64,000 bases of DNA from Lentibacillus salicampi (GTDB lineage: Bacteria; Bacillota; Bacilli; Bacillales; Amphibacillaceae): assembly GCF_004565465.1 (NCBI RefSeq), contig NZ_SRHY01000010.1, positions 1 to 64,000 on the forward strand, given 5' to 3'. The notes under the pieces were generated by a model. The model had not been told where the DNA came from. It searched no databases and saw only the letters and a list, made by a program, of their open reading frames with translations. A program made the position numbers and the translations under genes. Shown piece by piece: positions 43,960 through 50,997 of the stretch; the stretch's first letter is position 1, and every line of letters begins with the position of its first letter.

Positions 43960-44281
43960 TACTGCTCATCCGTCTATTATAAATCCAATAGTACACAAAA
44001 TAACTGCCAACTGAAAACAATAAATAGAATAATTCTGGATATTGAAACTGTATCATTGCTAAATGCTCATTATTTAAATCAAATAAATCAAATATAAAAT
44101 TAATAACAAAAAACACTAGCAGCAGTATCCAACTGCTTACAATGGCCTTTTGTTTAATAAATTGAGAGCGTTCATCATCCTTTGTTTTTATCCCTCCATA
44201 TTCATCACTACCAGTAAACCATCCGATAATAAAAAATATTGCTATTCCAACTAAAAATGGAACAATCCAATTGACTAACAA
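43949..44281 (-). CDS. Small membrane protein paired with the HTH regulator, second copy
   Basis: With the TTG at 44281 (GAGGTGAC 4 bases upstream) the protein has 110 residues, the same length as its paralogue. It shares FFIIGWFTGSDEYGGIKTKDDERSQFIKQKAI-type sequence and ends with the same MSSNEK. Three hydrophobic segments are present. The duplication differs at many silent and replacement sites, so it is not recent. Confidence 0.75.
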   Translation of the reverse strand: MLVNWIVPFLVGIAIFFIIGWFTGSDEYGGIKTKDDERSQFIKQKAIVSSWILLLVFFVINFIFDLFDLNNEHLAMIQFQYPELFYLLFSVGSYFVYYWIYNRRMSSNEK

Positions 44282-44386
44282 AAATGTCACCTCATTTAAA
44301 AACGTCAAAAGTTCTTTCCATTTTACAATATCGTATTGGCTGGTTTATGTCAAAAGGTTTTTACATTATCCACATAATTTATTCCA

Positions 44387-44444
44387 TTAAATGAGCCTTA
44401 TGTATGGAAGGGGCGCCAAGTTCTATTCCAGAATGGCGCCCGAT
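44387..44444. repeat. Stem-loop repeat, left half, split by IS110 copy B
   Basis: GGGCGCCA (44411-44418) and TGGCGCCC (44434-44441) are perfect 8-bp inverted arms around TTCTATTCCAGAA. The element is cut after CCCGAT (44444) by copy B, and TGTGGCAATC resumes at 46028. This is the clearest stem of the family. Confidence 0.7.
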
Positions 44445-44454
44445 CGTATTATAT

Positions 44455-44655
44455 GGTCAGCCAGTCATTTCTGGTTGACCTATTTTTAATAGGTTTTATG
44501 CTTGAAGTAGCCGGGGTAGAACGTAGGCGCCCGTGGGACACCAATCCCGTCCGCAATACTGTTCACCCCCTACTTGTAGAAACATGTTTGAGGCTGGTTG
44601 GGACTTAGATCCCGCATAACAAGCGAAGCTATGACACTACAAGTGATGTTAGGGG
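44455..44655 (+). ncRNA. Predicted IS110 bridge RNA, copy B
   Basis: Same fold as the leader of copy A with compensatory changes. The left guide in the internal loop is GGCGCCCG (44526-44533), identical to the left flank of this copy's own target (TGGCGCCCGAT), while copy A has CGCGCCCG in both guide and target. The right guide CCGCAAT (44551-44557) can pair over all seven bases with the right flank ATTGTGG (one G-T pair). Stems GAAC/GTTC, AAGTAG/CTACTT and TTGTAG/CTACAA are present. A role in target choice follows from the IS110 bridge-RNA mechanism. Confidence 0.75.
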
Positions 44656-44692
44656 CGTACCGGCGAATCTATTAAAGGAGCTATGATTACTT

Positions 44693-45892
44693 ATGGACCC
44701 TGTCATCGGCCTGGATGTCGCCAAAGGAGAAAGCCAGGTCCAAGCCTTCTTACAAAGGAAAAAAACTTATAAGCAAAGCTTTAAGTTTGAACACAATCTA
44801 CAAGGACTTCATATCTTTTATCAGTTTTATCAGGAAGTGGAACAGGTTTCCGGACAACCTCCGGCTGTCATTTTTGAATCCACTGGCCATTATCATGAGC
44901 CTGTGCTCCAATTCCTTGAAGAGCATGGCGTGACATATTATTTAATCAACCCAGTTATTTCTTATGAAGCCAGAAAAACGAACCTGCGCAAAGTGAAAAC
45001 AGACAAAATCGATGCCTTCCATCTGGGTGAGCTTTACTATAAAGAAGATCTGGAAGTCTATCAGAAGAAGACGGAACAGTTTTTGAATCTTCGGCAATTA
45101 ACCAGACAACACAGCGCTTTAACGGATAGCTATGTTGAAGTAAAACTTCAGTTTCAGGCTGCTTTAGATCAGATTTTTCCGGAGTATCATGGTGTTTTCA
45201 GTAAGCTTTATGGCAGCCTTTCGTTGAACATCTTACAGCAGTATCCGACTTCTTGGGATATTCAAAACGTTTCTCACCAGGTGTTGGCCACTGAAATGCG
45301 TCAATTTGGAGCCAAACGTTCTCATGCATGGTTTTGGAATAAAGCATCTGAATTAAAGGATGCCGCAGAACGTAATCCCTTTCTAAATCCTATCAATCAG
45401 GGACAGCTTATTAGCCTGCGGCTATATATACAATTGCTTTTTCAATACCAAGAGCATCTATCCAAGCTAGAAAAAGAGATAGATGCCCTGGCTACAACAT
45501 TTGAAGAATATGATTTAATCCGATCAATCCCCGGTATCGGAACTAAAATTGCCGCCACAATTATTGCCGAGATGGGGAACATTGATCAGTTCAATCATCC
45601 AAAAAAACTTGTTGCCTACGCAGGTATTGACCCTAGTGTTTTTGAATCAGGTAAGTTTAAAGCAACAATCAATCGCATCACCAAAAGAGGTTCATCAAGA
45701 TTGCGTCATGCCCTTTATACAGCTGTGGATTGTGGTTTAACCCAAAACCGAAACAAGAAACTGATAGCCTTTTATAATCGCAAAAGAAACGAGGGCAAGC
45801 CACACAGGGTCGCTGTGATTGCCTGTGCCAATAAACTCGTTCACTGGATTCATGCCATGTTCAAGCGTGAGGAAGTCTTTGTAGATCAATAA
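44693..45892 (+). CDS. IS110-family transposase (DEDD), intact
   Basis: 399 residues. The RuvC-like N-terminal domain shows GLDVAKG (D8), FESTGHYHEP (E62) and KTDKIDAFHLGELY (D104, D107). The C-terminal domain has IRSIPGIGTKIAATIIAEMG and ITKRGSSRLRHALYTA with the serine used for recombination. IS110 enzymes recombine a circular or excised element with a target chosen by a bridge RNA encoded in the element. GGAGCTATG-type ribosome site upstream. It can probably also act on copy A. Confidence 0.93.
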   Translation: MDPVIGLDVAKGESQVQAFLQRKKTYKQSFKFEHNLQGLHIFYQFYQEVEQVSGQPPAVIFESTGHYHEPVLQFLEEHGVTYYLINPVISYEARKTNLRKVKTDKIDAFHLGELYYKEDLEVYQKKTEQFLNLRQLTRQHSALTDSYVEVKLQFQAALDQIFPEYHGVFSKLYGSLSLNILQQYPTSWDIQNVSHQVLATEMRQFGAKRSHAWFWNKASELKDAAERNPFLNPINQGQLISLRLYIQLLFQYQEHLSKLEKEIDALATTFEEYDLIRSIPGIGTKIAATIIAEMGNIDQFNHPKKLVAYAGIDPSVFESGKFKATINRITKRGSSRLRHALYTAVDCGLTQNRNKKLIAFYNRKRNEGKPHRVAVIACANKLVHWIHAMFKREEVFVDQ

Positions 45893-46051
45893 AAAGAAAC
45901 AATTAAATTCATAATATTCCGAAACCTTATCGATTGAACGGTAAGGTTATTTGGCATGTTCAATTTTAGTGTAACATGTTTTTTTAAACTTTTTTACCTT
46001 TAAATGTTGACAGTTATTAGCTGGTATTGTGGCAATCAGAGAATAAAACAT

Positions 46052-46675
46052 TTAATACACATACTCAATAGTTTTAGCAGTTCTTTCGGCAGTAGCTTTG
46101 CCCAAAATTTGTTCAACAAGATACAATGCCATATTAATTCCAGAAGAAACTCCACCAGAAGATATCAGATTATGAGTATGAACTACTTTCCGATCCGATA
46201 AAACCTGAATATTTGGGTTTTTTTCTTGTAAATCTTTCGTAGTTAGATGATGAGTTGCTGTCTCTTTTCCATCCAACAATCCAGTTGCAGCTAAGATATA
46301 CGCTCCAGTGCAAACTGAACATAAATATTCAATATCTTTATGTTTAATAATCCAACCTTTTACCTTTTGGTTTTTGGCCACAGATTGTACCGCCCTTAGA
46401 GGTCCTCCAGGGATTATGATAATATCCATTTCGGGAGCATCAGCAATGCTAAAATCAGGCTCTATTTTCACTCCTGAGTGGGTTCTTATTCGCTTTCCCA
46501 ACTCTGTAATTGTAAATACTTCAAATGGATTGGTAGGTAATAAATGCTTTTTATAGAGATTAATCATTTGATCTGCTTTATTGTATGAGGTAAGAGATAA
46601 CACTTCTGCAGGACCAGTAAAATCTAAAATATCTACAAAATCATAAAGTAAAATGCCTACTTTTCTTCTTTTCAT
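46052..46675 (-). CDS. DJ-1/PfpI family protein
   Basis: 207 residues of the DJ-1/PfpI (GATase1-like) superfamily. The nucleophile elbow is YLCSVCTGAYILAATGLLDGK with the cysteine near 118; MDIIIIPGGPLRAVQ and ATHHLTTKDL supply the usual neighbours. Related proteins act as isonitrile hydratase-like enzymes, chaperones or the amidase part of AraC-type regulators. No HTH domain is attached here. The specific substrate is unknown. GAGGAGAA lies 7 bases before the ATG. Confidence 0.8.
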   Translation of the reverse strand: MKRRKVGILLYDFVDILDFTGPAEVLSLTSYNKADQMINLYKKHLLPTNPFEVFTITELGKRIRTHSGVKIEPDFSIADAPEMDIIIIPGGPLRAVQSVAKNQKVKGWIIKHKDIEYLCSVCTGAYILAATGLLDGKETATHHLTTKDLQEKNPNIQVLSDRKVVHTHNLISSGGVSSGINMALYLVEQILGKATAERTAKTIEYVY

Positions 46676-46973
46676 CTAAAATTCTCCTCATACTCCTCAT
46701 ATGAGATACGTTTAAAACAGATAGATTCCCCAAGCGTATCTTTACTCCATAAGTGCGCCCGTTAAAAGAACAAAGGCTGTTATCTTGTAGTGTAGATTTA
46801 TTTTCATTCCAATCATATGGCTTTTTTGACCACTCCCAAAAAACATAAATTAAATAGAATAAAATAGAAAATAAAATGTTATGTACCCAACCAATTTCAT
46901 TATTAAAAATTAATTGCAGTACTGTCCCAAAGACAAACACAAATACTGGTATCCAAATATATTTTTTAAACAT
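46641..46973 (-). CDS. Small membrane protein whose tail reads through a stem-loop repeat
   Basis: From the ATG at 46973 the first 60 residues contain two hydrophobic segments (YIWIPVFVFVFGTVLQLIF, WVHNILFSILFYLIYVFW). After WSKKPYDWNENKSTLQDNS the frame continues about 50 residues through the repeat at 46748-46772 and into the start of the PfpI gene. The tail is therefore repeat- and spacer-derived, and the original stop was probably lost when the repeat came in. The start has only a GGGGGCG ribosome site. Confidence 0.45.
   Translation of the reverse strand: MFKKYIWIPVFVFVFGTVLQLIFNNEIGWVHNILFSILFYLIYVFWEWSKKPYDWNENKSTLQDNSLCSFNGRTYGVKIRLGNLSVLNVSHMRSMRRILDEKKKSRHFTL
46748..46772. repeat. 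Stem-loop repeat, 3' arm only
   Basis: ATAAGTGCGCCCGTTAAAAG carries the GCGCCCGTTAA form of the repeat's right arm; the left arm is not recognisable. It lies inside the reading frame of the small membrane protein. Confidence 0.5.
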
Positions 46974-47008
46974 ACTACGCCCCCACAAATAATCCCAAAC
47001 TATAGTTA

Positions 47009-47078
47009 TTCCATAATATGGACCTTATGTATGGAACCGACACCTATGCCGGGTTTGCGCCCTTTTCTGGAAGAACGT
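47009..47078. repeat. Stem-loop repeat
   Basis: TTATTCCATAATATGGACCTTATGTATGG followed by CCGGGTTTGCGCCCTTTTC and TGGAAGAACG (47009-47078), close to the units at 44387 and 48374. Confidence 0.6.
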
Positions 47079-47091
47079 TCCTTGATTGTTA

Positions 47092-47256
47092 TTACGCTAG
47101 AATTCCTTCATTTAAGTTTTGATCCGTATCTTTATCTTTCCTGAAAAAATTTGAAGCAATTAATAAAATCACCCCAATAATAATCAAGGGCTTTGCTATT
47201 ATTGTATTCCAGATAGGCGCCCCGATAAGGAAAAGACTCACTTTTAATCTTAACAT
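47092..47256 (-). CDS. Possible small membrane protein whose 5' end overlaps a repeat
   Basis: A 54-codon frame (ATG 47256) reads MLRLKVSLFLIGAPIWN, then a hydrophobic helix IIAKPLIIIGVILLIASNFF and a charged tail RKDKDTDQNLNEGILA. The helix plus polar tail looks like real coding sequence, but codons 8-18 fall in the repeat at 47203-47232 and there is no good ribosome site. Perhaps a gene whose native start was replaced by repeat insertion. Confidence 0.35.
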   Translation of the reverse strand: MLRLKVSLFLIGAPIWNTIIAKPLIIIGVILLIASNFFRKDKDTDQNLNEGILA

Positions 47257-47290
47257 ATTAGCGCTGACAAATCGCGCCCTTATCCCATGT
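47203..47290. repeat. Stem-loop repeats, two partial units
   Basis: TATTCCAGATAGGCGCCCCGATAAGG (47205-47230) and TATTAGCGCTGACAAATCGCGCCC (47256-47279) both carry the family core. They flank the start of the 54-codon frame. Confidence 0.55.
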
Positions 47291-47336
47291 TTATTAGTAA
47301 ATAACCTTTTTGAAAATGACTTATTAAAGCTCCGTC

Positions 47337-48314
47337 CTATTTGGTTAATGGAATTTCGATATCCTTACCAACCTCAAGAAGCAAATTTTGTCGATTCTTC
47401 ACTGGAGCAAAAACCATTTCATAGTTATCTTTATCATGTACTTCTTCCTTGCTATAAATCGGAACAACCTTTTTTCCAGCTGACTTCAAAAAGACACCCG
47501 TTTTATTCGTATTAGCTCTATATCCATATTCCTTACCTGATTCTCTGGGATTAAAGAATAGTTCTTCTAGTTTACTTCGCTTTTCATATAGTGTTCCACT
47601 TTCATCCGTATAGGTTGTAATATCGGAGCCAGTAGCGACGACTCTTGTTTCCAAGGCAGAAAACTCTACCTTCTTAATGTTGTATGTTTCACCTTTAAAA
47701 GTGAATTCTTTATTGGCCTTGACTGTTTTTCTGTTAAAGGTGGCAGATGGTTTAAGCTTAAACTCTAGTGGCCAAGTTGTCTGTACACTTCCATTTCCGC
47801 TGTTTTTCCAGATAGTCAAATCTTCAATCTCTAAACGAATGTTTTTTCCCTCATATTCCTTTACTGATCCAAAAGATAAGGCCTCATATACTTTGTTTTC
47901 CGTTTCACTGTAATATCGGCTTCCCCACCCCACATTTTCTAAGGATTTCTTTTCATCACCGAAAAAATTATTCTCAATCAAATTAATCTTACTAACGCCT
48001 TCCCAAAGATCAATATAATAATTCTTTAAATTTGTCTTTTTACTATGATAGGTCAAAAGGAGTTTTGTTTCTTTATCATCGGTCAAAATCCTTTTAAATT
48101 GCACCTTTATGTCATGTTCTTTGTCGTAGAAGGTTTGGTCAAGTACTTGGCCCTTTCCCGATTTCACGGCCATTCTTACTCCAGTATCGTCAATGTGTTG
48201 ACTGGAGAAAAAAGTGTCATTTACCTCTTGAGTATCCTCTAATGATGTAAAAACTAACACCGAACCAATAGCTAAAACCATAATTAACGAAATAAAAGAA
48301 ATTATTTTTTTCAT
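47337..48314 (-). CDS. Exported or membrane-anchored protein, DUF4179/DUF5643-like
   Basis: 325 residues from the ATG at 48314, which has GAGGGGGG upstream. One N-terminal hydrophobic segment (KKIISFISLIMVLAIGSVLVF) is followed by a beta-rich extracytoplasmic part (VLDQTFYDKEHDIKVQFKRILTDDKETKLLLTYHS; TWPLEFKLKPSATFNRKTVKANKEF). This pattern resembles extracytoplasmic domains of anti-sigma-type proteins (DUF4179/DUF5643) without the cytoplasmic anti-sigma part. Function unknown. Confidence 0.6.
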   Translation of the reverse strand: MKKIISFISLIMVLAIGSVLVFTSLEDTQEVNDTFFSSQHIDDTGVRMAVKSGKGQVLDQTFYDKEHDIKVQFKRILTDDKETKLLLTYHSKKTNLKNYYIDLWEGVSKINLIENNFFGDEKKSLENVGWGSRYYSETENKVYEALSFGSVKEYEGKNIRLEIEDLTIWKNSGNGSVQTTWPLEFKLKPSATFNRKTVKANKEFTFKGETYNIKKVEFSALETRVVATGSDITTYTDESGTLYEKRSKLEELFFNPRESGKEYGYRANTNKTGVFLKSAGKKVVPIYSKEEVHDKDNYEMVFAPVKNRQNLLLEVGKDIEIPLTK

Positions 48315-48373
48315 ATGTACCCCCCTCGTATAAGGGATGTACGAAACCACAAAATTATTCTCCCTTTTCCGAA

Positions 48374-48450
48374 AATGTGGCCCCTAGTGGCCCCTATGTA
48401 TGGACTAGGCACCAAATCTTATTCCGGAATGGCGCCCTATTCTGGAAGAT
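48374..48450. repeat. Stem-loop repeat
   Basis: ATGTGGCCCCTAGTGGCCCC, then TAGGCACCA...TTATTCCGGAATGGCGCCC (arms GGCACCA/TGGCGCC with one mismatch) and TATTCTGGAAG. Fills the gap between the exported protein and the 107-residue gene. Confidence 0.65.
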
Positions 48451-48760
48451 TACTTTCTCTTTTTTGGCTATAAATTTCATAAGCAAAATATCCAAATAAT
48501 AACCCTATTCCAGAACCCCAAGCCATTGCATATAGAAAGGAAACGGGGGTGAATATGCTAAGAAGTACAGCAACAACACAACCAGACATCGTTCCAAGTG
48601 GTATTAAACTATCTAATAAATTTTCAGCACTTTTTGTTTCTTTCTTACCCAGAGTTCCTTTCTTATCCTTATATTCCATTCTTAAAATTACAAATACTGA
48701 AATCCCACCTATTATTACAACAGGTAGTAAAATGCGCGCAATTTCCAAAGACAAGCTCAT
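48437..48760 (-). CDS. Small membrane protein
   Basis: 107 residues with hydrophobic segments near 7-25, 53-72 and 76-95 (LLPVVIIGGISVFVILRM, GCVVAVLLSIFTPVSFLYAM, GSGIGLLFGYFAYEIY). GAAGGGAGC precedes the ATG. The last codons (RESNLPE) lie within the right part of the adjacent repeat. Function unknown. Confidence 0.65.
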   Translation of the reverse strand: MSLSLEIARILLPVVIIGGISVFVILRMEYKDKKGTLGKKETKSAENLLDSLIPLGTMSGCVVAVLLSIFTPVSFLYAMAWGSGIGLLFGYFAYEIYSQKRESNLPE

Positions 48761-48813
48761 ATTAGAATGCTCCCTTCTTCGCTCTTTAATTGATTCAATT
48801 TTAATTTAATTTA

Positions 48814-48880
48814 TTCCGTTAAATGGCCCTATGGGATACTAACGCATTTTCGTATTAGGGAAACGCGCCTGATTGTAGTA
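48814..48880. repeat. Stem-loop repeat
   Basis: TTCCGTTAAATGGCCCTATG, then CGTATTAGGGAAACGCGCCTGATTGTAG. One base of the GCGCCC core differs (GCGCCT), but the GATTG junction used by the IS110 copies is kept. Confidence 0.6.
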
Positions 48881-48897
48881 ATTTTAAGAACTTTGAG

Positions 48898-49110
48898 TTA
48901 TTCAATGATGTTCCGATTTTTTCGATTATAAATAAATTGTTTGATAGAAAATTTAATTAAGCAATAGATAGCACCTACAATTGCCACTACCAATGCTAAG
49001 AAACTTAATGTCATCATAAATCCTCCGATAGTAGTTTGCAGGACATTGTTCAAGATAAGAGTCGCAACCGCATAAACAATCCCTAAAATCAAGATAGTTT
49101 TTTTGCTCAT
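48898..49110 (-). CDS. Small membrane protein
   Basis: 70 residues with two hydrophobic segments (TILILGIVYAVATLIL and MMTLSFLALVVAIVGAIYCLI) and a basic end (RKNRN). TTAGGGGGG precedes the ATG. Single gene between two repeats; function unknown. Confidence 0.6.
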   Translation of the reverse strand: MSKKTILILGIVYAVATLILNNVLQTTIGGFMMTLSFLALVVAIVGAIYCLIKFSIKQFIYNRKNRNIIE

Positions 49111-49149
49111 TTTAAAACCCCCCTAACCAATAACCGATTCATACACAAA

Positions 49150-49185
49150 GTTATTAGATTAATGCGCCCGATGATTGAATAGTTG
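49150..49185. repeat. Stem-loop repeat, 3' arm
   Basis: TTATTAGATTAATGCGCCCGATGATTG: right arm and TTATTnn core with GATGATTG after it; the left arm is not clear. Confidence 0.5.
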
Positions 49186-49491
49186 TCACCTTTCCATTTT
49201 CCTCCACATTTTAAAATTATAAAGTAGTTGAATAGCAAAAACCAAGAAAAGTAATAATCCAATAATTATATTTGCTAAGATACTGAAGTCTGAAAAAAAG
49301 TAGACAACAATCAGAGCTAATATTACGACGGGGAGGCTTGTTAGGGTTCTAATCATTTTTCTTCTGTAAGATAATTTAAAATAATTTAATTTAAATCCTT
49401 TATCCACTTTAGCTGTCCCTTTAAAAACAATGGATAAAGTAACAACAACGATTACCGCAATAATAGAGGGAATAATGAAATCTTCAAACAC
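49186..49491 (-). CDS. Small membrane protein
   Basis: 101 residues with segments at about 8-25 and 53-95 (IIPSIIAVIVVVTLSIVF, LPVVILALIVVYFFSDF, ILANIIIGLLLFLVFAIQLLY). GTG start with AAAGGATGG upstream. Function unknown. Confidence 0.6.
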   Translation of the reverse strand: MFEDFIIPSIIAVIVVVTLSIVFKGTAKVDKGFKLNYFKLSYRRKMIRTLTSLPVVILALIVVYFFSDFSILANIIIGLLLFLVFAIQLLYNFKMWRKMER

Positions 49492-49544
49492 TTAATACCA
49501 TCCTTTAAAGCATTCTTTCTTACGTTCCCTTTTCATTACATATT

Positions 49545-49605
49545 TTGGCCGATGAACCACAATGATCGCACTTTTGTTCCTGGTAAGCACCCTTTTCTTT
49601 AACAA
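49545..49605. repeat. Stem-loop repeat, diverged
   Basis: TTTTGGCCGATG...AATGATCGCACTTTTGTTCCTGG and TAAGCACCCTTTTC. The GCGCCC core has become GCACCC, as at 53503-53508. Confidence 0.45.
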
Positions 49606-49648
49606 AGTCGTTCACTATTTATTACATCCGTTGTATCTATATTGACAG

Positions 49649-50158
49649 CTATCTTGAACTTTTGTTCTCTGCTTTATTATTTTCCTGTAAGTACTCAATA
49701 AAAAAGACAATACAGGCTACTACTATTGCAATCAAGAAGTTACTTGTTTGACTTAAACCAAAAATTAAGCCAATACCATAAAAAGCAAGTATCCGTATGA
49801 GCAGCAAGGCAATGTGATTAAATATGTTGTTCCCCATAATATGTTCTACTAATACACATATGAAGCTGTCAATAGTATATAAATATAGGAACAGAGAAAT
49901 AGTTAAAAATATAAGTTGACTCGTGCTTATATTCAATGAAAACACTGTATTAGCAACGTTTGTTGACCCAAACAACGCTAATAAAACTAACGTAATTGCC
50001 ACTGTAGGAGCCATTGCAAGGATAAAAGCAGTTCCAATAACGTGGAATAAATTTGCTTTTGTTTCTTCACGTTCTTTTTTTGTACCTTTGTAGATCCATA
50101 TAGACAGAAACAAAAATAATATAACAAATAAAATTATTGCTGGTATAAATATTGTCAT
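49649..50158 (-). CDS. Membrane protein of about 170 residues
   Basis: 169 residues with about five hydrophobic segments (FIPAIILFVILFLFLSIWIY, VIGTAFILAMAPTVAITLVLLAL, STSQLIFLTISLFLYLY, ILAFYGIGLIFGL, FLIAIVVACIVFFIEYL). GGGAGCG precedes the ATG. Possibly a small transporter-like or phage-exclusion-type membrane protein; no signature seen. Confidence 0.65.
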   Translation of the reverse strand: MTIFIPAIILFVILFLFLSIWIYKGTKKEREETKANLFHVIGTAFILAMAPTVAITLVLLALFGSTNVANTVFSLNISTSQLIFLTISLFLYLYTIDSFICVLVEHIMGNNIFNHIALLLIRILAFYGIGLIFGLSQTSNFLIAIVVACIVFFIEYLQENNKAENKSSR

Positions 50159-50174
50159 ATAAACGCTCCCAATT

Positions 50175-50205
50175 ATTTGGTGATTCGCCCGAACGTATTG
50201 TGGTA
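50175..50205. repeat. Stem-loop repeat, 3' arm, diverged
   Basis: TTGGTGATTCGCCCGAACGTATTGTGG. The core is shortened to TCGCCCGA. Located directly upstream of the 169-residue gene. Confidence 0.4.
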
Positions 50206-50251
50206 TAAGGCAAATTAATGCTGAACTATGAAAGTACGCCGGAAAAATACT

Positions 50252-50758
50252 CTAACGCTGATTCGATGCCGCCCAAAATGCATAGACCACCCCTGCCAGC
50301 AGAATCGGCTCCAGTGTTAAACGTGAATCAAATACATCAACTACATAACGACTATTGAAAAACAATCCTTTTGCTTTTGTTTTTCCGATATGTTCATTAT
50401 CAAGCATTAAATGGCCTTCCGTTTTAAATGCTTTTGCTTCAATAGCAAGAGTCATTTCTTCATTTAATAATTGGAACCCCACCCCGTCCTTGGCTAATAA
50501 CCCTTTACCAGTACTCATTTTTGCAATTAAATTCCCATTATTCAAGACATCCCATTGCACACCATCGCGAATGGTGAAATATTGTTGGGTAATTTCATAC
50601 GTTTTATCGAATCCTAACATTTCAATATTCACATCGTATTTAGCATTATGGGAATTGCCTTGACGCCAATAACGCATTTTTCCTATTTTCTTGGCATCTT
50701 GATGTACATCTAAATATTTTTTTGTCATAAACATTGGACGTTTAAATGTGATTATCAC
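50252..50758 (-). CDS. Tubby C-terminal-like (LURP-one-type) domain protein
   Basis: 168 residues starting at GTG 50758 (AAGGGG 10 bases upstream); the longer upstream frame runs through a repeat and is not coding. The sequence (MFMTKKYLDVHQDAKKIGKMRYWRQ, YEITQQYFTIRDGVQWDVLNNGNLIAKMSTG, EEMTLAIEAKAFKTEG) matches the bacillar tubby-like family, which forms a beta-barrel and may bind lipids. It ends in a hydrophobic segment (EPILLAGVVYAFWAASNQR). Biological role unknown. Confidence 0.7.
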   Translation of the reverse strand: MIITFKRPMFMTKKYLDVHQDAKKIGKMRYWRQGNSHNAKYDVNIEMLGFDKTYEITQQYFTIRDGVQWDVLNNGNLIAKMSTGKGLLAKDGVGFQLLNEEMTLAIEAKAFKTEGHLMLDNEHIGKTKAKGLFFNSRYVVDVFDSRLTLEPILLAGVVYAFWAASNQR

Positions 50759-50832
50759 AGTATTTAGTCCCCTTACATTAAGATTGCATTTAAGACATTC
50801 ACTCTTCAACCAATCTGGATCTAAATTGCATA

Positions 50833-50880
50833 TTGGGCGTTTTCCTTTATTCCGTAATGGCGCCCGATAATTGAAAATAC
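50833..50880. repeat. Stem-loop repeat
   Basis: GGGCG (50835-50839) and CGCCC (50861-50865) pair around TTTATTCCGTAATGG; followed by GATAATTG. Located directly upstream of the tubby-like gene. Confidence 0.6.
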
Positions 50881-50997
50881 ATTGATAAATCAAGCCATCC
50901 TTTGCCGTTGTTATTGTTCAAAGTACTCCCTGCAACACCGACTATAAATAAAATGCTTTTGTATGAATAATATCTTTTAAGTCCGATAAGGTCAATT

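Larger units (their letters stand above)
44445..46027 (+). mobile_element. IS110-family insertion sequence, copy B (intact)
   Basis: 1.58 kb with an intact transposase and a bridge-RNA-like leader. It lies at exactly the same position of a stem-loop repeat as copy A (after CCCGAT, before TGTG) and in the same orientation. The core dinucleotide shared by both junctions is AT (44443-44444 and 46026-46027). The two copies bracket the duplicated HTH/membrane units. Confidence 0.85.

Noticed and set aside
44411..44441. Stem-loop repeats as intrinsic terminators
   Set aside because: The G+C-rich stems are not followed by T-runs on either strand.
50759..50893. N-terminal extension of the tubby-like protein
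   Set aside because: The 45 extra codons run through the stem-loop repeat, lack a ribosome site and have no resemblance to the family; the GTG at 50758 has a good site.
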